Positions 14,584 to 18,295 of a stretch of 18,295 nucleotides of DNA are shown piece after piece. The position numbers were made by a program, and so were the translations under genes. Within the stretch, counting starts at the first letter, position 1. Every line of letters starts with the position of its first letter. Below the pieces are notes generated by a model. That model ran no database searches. It worked only from the letters and a program-made list of their open reading frames with translations, and had not been told where the DNA came from. This DNA is from JAAYAY01 sp964429355. Lineage in GTDB: Bacteria; Planctomycetota; Planctomycetia; Pirellulales; Thermoguttaceae. The DNA lies in NCBI GenBank assembly GCA_964429355.1, contig CAYSCH010000179.1, forward strand, positions 1-18,295, given 5' to 3'.

Positions 14584-17301
14584 CTATTCCACCGAAAACC
14601 TGAGGTTGTCCACAAAGTAGGCCGTATCGGCGGCGACGGTGCTGCTGAAGCCGAGCCAGTGAAGCTCCTTGAACTGCGAGCCGGAGATGGGCAGATCGGC
14701 AAACTTCTGTTCCTGGCCGCCGGCCGGCGTCAGTATCAGCGTGAACGTTTTGGGCTGGCTGTCGCCGAGAGCGGCTCGGAGCTCGACGTGCAGCCAGGTC
14801 TCCGGTGGAACCTCGGCCACTTTCTTGCCCGCCACGCTGACAGTCCCACGGCCGTCGAACTGGACGCTGGGGCCCACATTCTGCGGATACGCTCCCGTAT
14901 CGCGCCATTCGGTAAAGAACTGGGCGTCGCCGGGCATCCAGAGGTCGAACGACTGGCGGATCACGCCGCCGGTGAAGTGGGGTTCGTAGTAGAAATGGGG
15001 CTGCCAGGCAGGGGTCAGGTCTTTCGAGTCGGTGACTTTCAGACTCTGACGGCCGCTTGCGGCTCGTTCATCGCTCACCCGGATGGATGCCCCTTGCTCC
15101 TCACCGCTCACCTGGGCATGGGCCGGATGCCGGCCGACGGGAGTCTTTTCGAAGTCGTCGTCGAGCGAGAGCGGCTCGGGTGGGGGCGGCGGGGGAGGAA
15201 GGGGGCGGCAGTCGCAGTCGGCGTGGCGAACTTGTTTGGCCCACGCCGGGTCGCCGTACAAGCCGACCTGGGAAATGTCGAAGGGTTCGAAGCCAAGCTC
15301 ACGGGCGGGCGAATTCTCGGCCAGCCGGAAGTCATGCTTGGCAGCGTCGACAAACTGCGGGTCGGCGATCCGGGAATGCTGATCGAGGCCAAGCTGCTGC
15401 CACTCGGGGAAGGTGTGGCGATAGAAGTGAAGTTTGTCGGCGCCGCCGGTATGCCAGTAGAGGTTCTCGTCCCAGTCGCCGATCGGTTCCTTGGCCGCGA
15501 TTCGCTCGTTGAGCGACCGCTCCCCGTAGGGAATCAGGAGTTCGCCCTGGGTCAGGTAGACGATATTGCGGCGGAACGTGCTGGGACGCTGTTCGGAATA
15601 GGGCCAGAGCCCGTAGTCGGCAAACAGGGCGAAAATGTTGTTGCGAATGGTGTGCGCATGGCCGCCGTTGTTGAACATCAGTCCGCCGCTGCGGGTGTTG
15701 TAGACAAGGTTGTTTTCGACCGTGTAGTTGCCGCACTGGGCGTCGAGATAAATACCCCAGCCGAAGGCCGGTTTCGAGTAGGGCCAGATGTCGTGAAAGA
15801 CGTTGTTGCGGATCACGCTCCCCGGGGAGACTCCCAGGCAGTAGATCAACCCGGCATCGCTCAGCACGCCGTGGACCAGGTCGTGCACATGGTTGAGTTC
15901 GACGAGGTTGTGGTGCGTGCGGTTCTCCTCGAGGCCCCAATTCCAGCCGAGGCTGATGCCGGAGTAGAAGAAGTCGTGAATATCGTTGTGGGAGAGTTGA
16001 TTGTGGCTGCTCTGGGCGACCCAGATGCCGATCCCGGCGGCGTAGACGTGGCCGCCGTCATAGATATGGTTGTTGTCGACAAGGATCCGGCTCGATTCGG
16101 CCACGTCGGTCTCGGCGCGACTCGCTTCGCCCACGCGGACGCCGCCGGCGCCCAGGTCGTGCAGGCGATTGCGCTGGATGCGGCAATCCTTGCAGCCGCG
16201 GCGAAACCAGATCCCGTAGGTGCCGACGTGGGCCACTTCGCAGTCTTCCAGCAGGCAATTCACCGCCCCGTCGGCACTCACGGCGGCGGGCACGTTGACG
16301 GCCGCCTGGGTGCTGCTGTTGCCGGTCGGATCCAGAACCCAATCGGAGTGCTGGAAGGCCAGCCCGCGAAGGGTCACGTGCTGGACGAATCGGCCCGCAT
16401 CGGCATCGCCTGCGAGGTGGACCAGTTCCGTGAGTCGCGGGGCGATGAACTCGGTCTCGGTGGGCGACTGGCCCGGCAGCGGCCAGTAGCTGAGCACACC
16501 GGACTGCCGGTCCAGATACCACTCGCCCGGCTGATCGAGCAATTCGAAGGCGTTTTCGACGTAGTAGCGTTGTTCCGGTTCCCAATAGCCGATGCTCCAC
16601 CACTCCCGCATGGGCGCGGCGAGCTCGACGAGATTGGCCTTGGTGTCGACCGACTTGATCGGGTGGATCGACGTTTCCCAGGAGTGCATGAGGACCAGAT
16701 TCACATCGCCAAGTTGCTTCCAGGGCTGAAGATCGCCGGGGGCGAACAGGAACCGGTCGCGAGCGATCGGCTTGGAACGCGGGTCGGGGGGGCCGGGGAC
16801 CAGCTCCGCGATTCGGTGGTAGCCCTCGTTGGGCGAACGGGCTCGACCGCGGCGCTGGGCGTCGACAAACAATTGTCGGAAGTACCACTGTCCCGATTTC
16901 ACCTCGGGCAGTTCAACCTGCCAGAGCTCGCCCGGCCCTTTCCGCCAACCGGTGATAGGGCGTCCTCCACTCAAGATGGGCTGCTCGCCGGGGAACGCGG
17001 CAAACAGGGCCGGAGACTCGGCGGTACCTGAATCTTCCGGTTCCAGGATGAAGGGGGTCTCCAGAAAGTAAGTGCCGCCGCGGACGAGCACTTGGACCGG
17101 CTCTCCGGCGGCGCGGTGTTTGCGAGCTACCTCGCGTGCCTTCTGGAGCGTGGCCAGGGGACCGTCGGTCCCTGCGGCGTTAGGTTCCGGTAAGGTGCCG
17201 GACCACTGGTCGTTTCCACCGGTTGCGACAAACAGATCGTTGGCTGAAGCCAACGTGCCGGCCATCAGGACCAGCAGGGCGAGGGTTATTTGAGTTTTCA
17301 T
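14584..17301 (-). CDS. Secreted right-handed beta-helix glycosidase, GH141-like, with C-terminal jelly-roll-like domain
   Basis: 905 residues with an N-terminal Sec signal peptide (MKTQITLALLVLMAG, cleavage near ASA-ND). The opening DLFVATGGNDQWSGTL, DGPLATLQKAREVAR, VRGGTYFLETPF and LSGGRPITGW order is typical of GH141-like beta-helix enzymes. About residues 290-660 are repeated N-N-x-(V/I) and N-x-(I/V) turns (VDNNHIYD, IRNNVFHD, VENNLVYN, IRNNIFAL), i.e. PbH1 coils. A CDC and a run of prolines near 700 form a linker to a roughly 190-residue beta-rich domain resembling concanavalin-like lectins. GH141 includes an alpha-L-fucosidase and a xylanase, so activity on a complex plant or algal polysaccharide is likely but the exact bond is unknown. 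The start has only a weak ribosome site. It lies 66 nt downstream of the ThuA gene, probably cotranscribed. Confidence 0.72.
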   Translation of the reverse strand: MKTQITLALLVLMAGTLASANDLFVATGGNDQWSGTLPEPNAAGTDGPLATLQKAREVARKHRAAGEPVQVLVRGGTYFLETPFILEPEDSGTAESPALFAAFPGEQPILSGGRPITGWRKGPGELWQVELPEVKSGQWYFRQLFVDAQRRGRARSPNEGYHRIAELVPGPPDPRSKPIARDRFLFAPGDLQPWKQLGDVNLVLMHSWETSIHPIKSVDTKANLVELAAPMREWWSIGYWEPEQRYYVENAFELLDQPGEWYLDRQSGVLSYWPLPGQSPTETEFIAPRLTELVHLAGDADAGRFVQHVTLRGLAFQHSDWVLDPTGNSSTQAAVNVPAAVSADGAVNCLLEDCEVAHVGTYGIWFRRGCKDCRIQRNRLHDLGAGGVRVGEASRAETDVAESSRILVDNNHIYDGGHVYAAGIGIWVAQSSHNQLSHNDIHDFFYSGISLGWNWGLEENRTHHNLVELNHVHDLVHGVLSDAGLIYCLGVSPGSVIRNNVFHDIWPYSKPAFGWGIYLDAQCGNYTVENNLVYNTRSGGLMFNNGGHAHTIRNNIFALFADYGLWPYSEQRPSTFRRNIVYLTQGELLIPYGERSLNERIAAKEPIGDWDENLYWHTGGADKLHFYRHTFPEWQQLGLDQHSRIADPQFVDAAKHDFRLAENSPARELGFEPFDISQVGLYGDPAWAKQVRHADCDCRPLPPPPPPPEPLSLDDDFEKTPVGRHPAHAQVSGEEQGASIRVSDERAASGRQSLKVTDSKDLTPAWQPHFYYEPHFTGGVIRQSFDLWMPGDAQFFTEWRDTGAYPQNVGPSVQFDGRGTVSVAGKKVAEVPPETWLHVELRAALGDSQPKTFTLILTPAGGQEQKFADLPISGSQFKELHWLGFSSTVAADTAYFVDNLRFSVE

Positions 17302-17367
17302 GTTCCAGCCTATTTCGGGTTCGTGGCCGTTTGGTTCACCTGGATCTGAAGAATCGGCTGTGCGGTG

Positions 17368-18066
17368 CTATTGCCTGGCGGCCCATTTCACCGCGTTGGC
17401 CATGATCAACTGCACTTCAGGGCGGAAGAAATCGTCGTAGGTTTCGTGGCCGGGTGTGAAATAGAAGACTCGCCCTTTGCCGATCGTCCAGCAAAGGCCC
17501 ATACGGCCAGGCGCCTTGGTTCCGTCCGGTTTCGTGTACTGGCCGTCGAGGGGCACGGCCTCCGGTTCCGGCACGGCAAAGGGTTCGCCGTAACGCTCGA
17601 TCTGGGGCAGTTCGAAGTCTTTGACACCCCGAGCGATCGGATGATCCGCGTCCTTGACGATCACTCGCACGCTGGTCCCGTCGGCCTTGTACTCGCTCCA
17701 GGTGCAGGGCGTTCCCATAAGCCGCTTGTAGGGCTTGGCGAAATGGGACGAGTGCAGGGAGATGAACCCCATTCCGCCTTCGTTCACGCGTTTGAAAATC
17801 GCTTCGACGACTTCGTCTTGGACGTCGCCATGGCGTTTGTGCCCCCACCACATGAGGACGTCGGTCCGTGCGAGCACCTCCTCGCCGGCGCCCTGGCCGG
17901 GATCGTCGATGCCGGCCGTTGCGACCTCCCAGTCGGGCAGCGATTTCCTGAGCCCGTCGGCGACGGCGCCGTTGATGTCGTGCGGATACATGTCCTTGGG
18001 TGCAGTGCCCTCCGACCAGACCAGCACACGGCGTTTGGCCGGAGCGGCCCAGGTTTCCCCAGGCAA
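17368..18066 (-). CDS. ThuA-domain protein with damaged or unusual start
   Basis: About 232 residues matching the ThuA-like (trehalose utilisation) family, which has a class I amidotransferase-like fold: VLVWSEGTAP, a central LMWWGHKRHG, GFISLHSSHF in the place of the nucleophile turn, and FYFTPGHETYDD near the end. Function in planctomycetes is unknown, usually tied to sugar metabolism. The frame is open upstream to a TGA at 18115-18117 but contains no ATG or GTG; TTG 18066 is the only common start and has no Shine-Dalgarno. The residues just upstream (RRRTITASALL, then PGETWAAPA) look like a shortened signal peptide, so the true start may have been lost; removing one base after ATG 18119 would restore it. 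Confidence 0.75.
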   Translation of the reverse strand: MPGETWAAPAKRRVLVWSEGTAPKDMYPHDINGAVADGLRKSLPDWEVATAGIDDPGQGAGEEVLARTDVLMWWGHKRHGDVQDEVVEAIFKRVNEGGMGFISLHSSHFAKPYKRLMGTPCTWSEYKADGTSVRVIVKDADHPIARGVKDFELPQIERYGEPFAVPEPEAVPLDGQYTKPDGTKAPGRMGLCWTIGKGRVFYFTPGHETYDDFFRPEVQLIMANAVKWAARQ

Positions 18067-18115
18067 CAGGGCACTTGCGGTAATGGTACGGCGCCGGCCG
18101 AGATCTACACTGACT

Positions 18116-18134
18116 CATGAGGCATGGCCTCATG
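18116..18134. repeat. Perfect 8-bp inverted repeat
   Basis: CATGAGGC (18116-18123) and GCCTCATG (18127-18134) are exact reverse complements around ATG. The repeat overlaps the TGA that closes the ThuA frame and lies at the edge of the 9-bp repeat array, so it may be the end of an inserted repeat or a short hairpin. Confidence 0.6.
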
Positions 18135-18138
18135 GATT

Positions 18139-18250
18139 GGACCGCTTGGACGCTCGGGACTCTGGGGAATGACTCCCGACGCCAGGGACTGATTGAGGAC
18201 CAGGGGGACTTTTGGGACTGATTGGTGGACGCTTGGGACGCGAGGGTGAC
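18139..18250. repeat. Degenerate 9-bp GGAC-centred repeat array
   Basis: GGAC occurs nine times, at 18139, 18148, 18157, 18186, 18197, 18206, 18215, 18227 and 18236. Five of the eight gaps are exactly 9 nt; the others are 29, 11 and 12. Weaker copies (GGAA at 18166 and GTGAC near 18246) keep the phase. The typical unit is near GGGACTTTT or GGGACGCTT. No gene is recognised from 18135 to the window end. Confidence 0.6.
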
Positions 18251-18295
18251 GCCTGAATCTCAACGACTCGACGACGGCAAGTGGCAATCTCAAAA

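Noticed and set aside
14509..17031. 840-residue open frame on the + strand
   Set aside because: It lies fully antisense to the GH141-like gene, has no family similarity I can see, and long antisense frames are expected in GC-rich genes.

Overview
This is an 18.3 kb, GC-rich window that looks like a chromosomal piece of a planctomycete, probably of the Pirellulales type. The pointers are a giant secreted cytochrome c-like protein related to the alpha subunit of hydrazine synthase, a ThuA-domain protein, a Tat-exported sugar-isomerase-like protein beside a sodium/solute symporter, a secreted beta-helix glycosidase, and several kinds of short interspersed repeat that I associate with planctomycete genomes. 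The taxonomic call is inference; no rRNA or other phylogenetic marker is present.

Layout. 1-420: no convincing gene, one inverted repeat. 421-6066 (+): an 1881-residue exported protein made of two tandem HzsA-like halves, each with a beta-propeller and two CxxCH haem-binding motifs, separated by a discoidin-like segment; the second half carries an in-frame 30-bp tandem repeat array. 6105-7590 (-): hisF followed 1 nt later by a GMP-synthase-type class I glutamine amidotransferase that is not HisH. 7591-9085: a small accessory patch with a HicA-like small protein and an 84-residue partner-like protein on + and a solitary nucleotidyltransferase-fold protein on -, the first and last preceded by recognisable extended -10 promoters. 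9312-13203 (-): a tight four-gene unit transcribed as Tat-exported isomerase-like protein, SSS-family symporter, an overlapping 58-residue two-helix membrane protein, and a NodA-like GNAT acyltransferase. 13355-14290 (-): a CPBP intramembrane protease, flanked by two direct copies of an interspersed repeat. 14584-17301 (-): a secreted GH141-like beta-helix protein. 17368-18066 (-): a ThuA-domain protein whose start is damaged or unusual. 18116-18295: a perfect inverted repeat and a degenerate 9-bp repeat array.

How the genes may fit together. The right-hand 9 kb on the minus strand reads as carbohydrate use: an exported ThuA-domain protein, a secreted GH141-like glycosidase (a family with a known alpha-L-fucosidase member), an exported FucI/AraA-like protein and a Na+/sugar-type symporter. 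The substrate is not determined by the sequence; a fucose-containing polysaccharide is the most economical guess. The most unusual objects are the duplicated HzsA-like protein, the repeat invasion inside its propeller (pinpointed by comparing its two halves), and a repeat element placed just after the stop codons of two consecutive genes.
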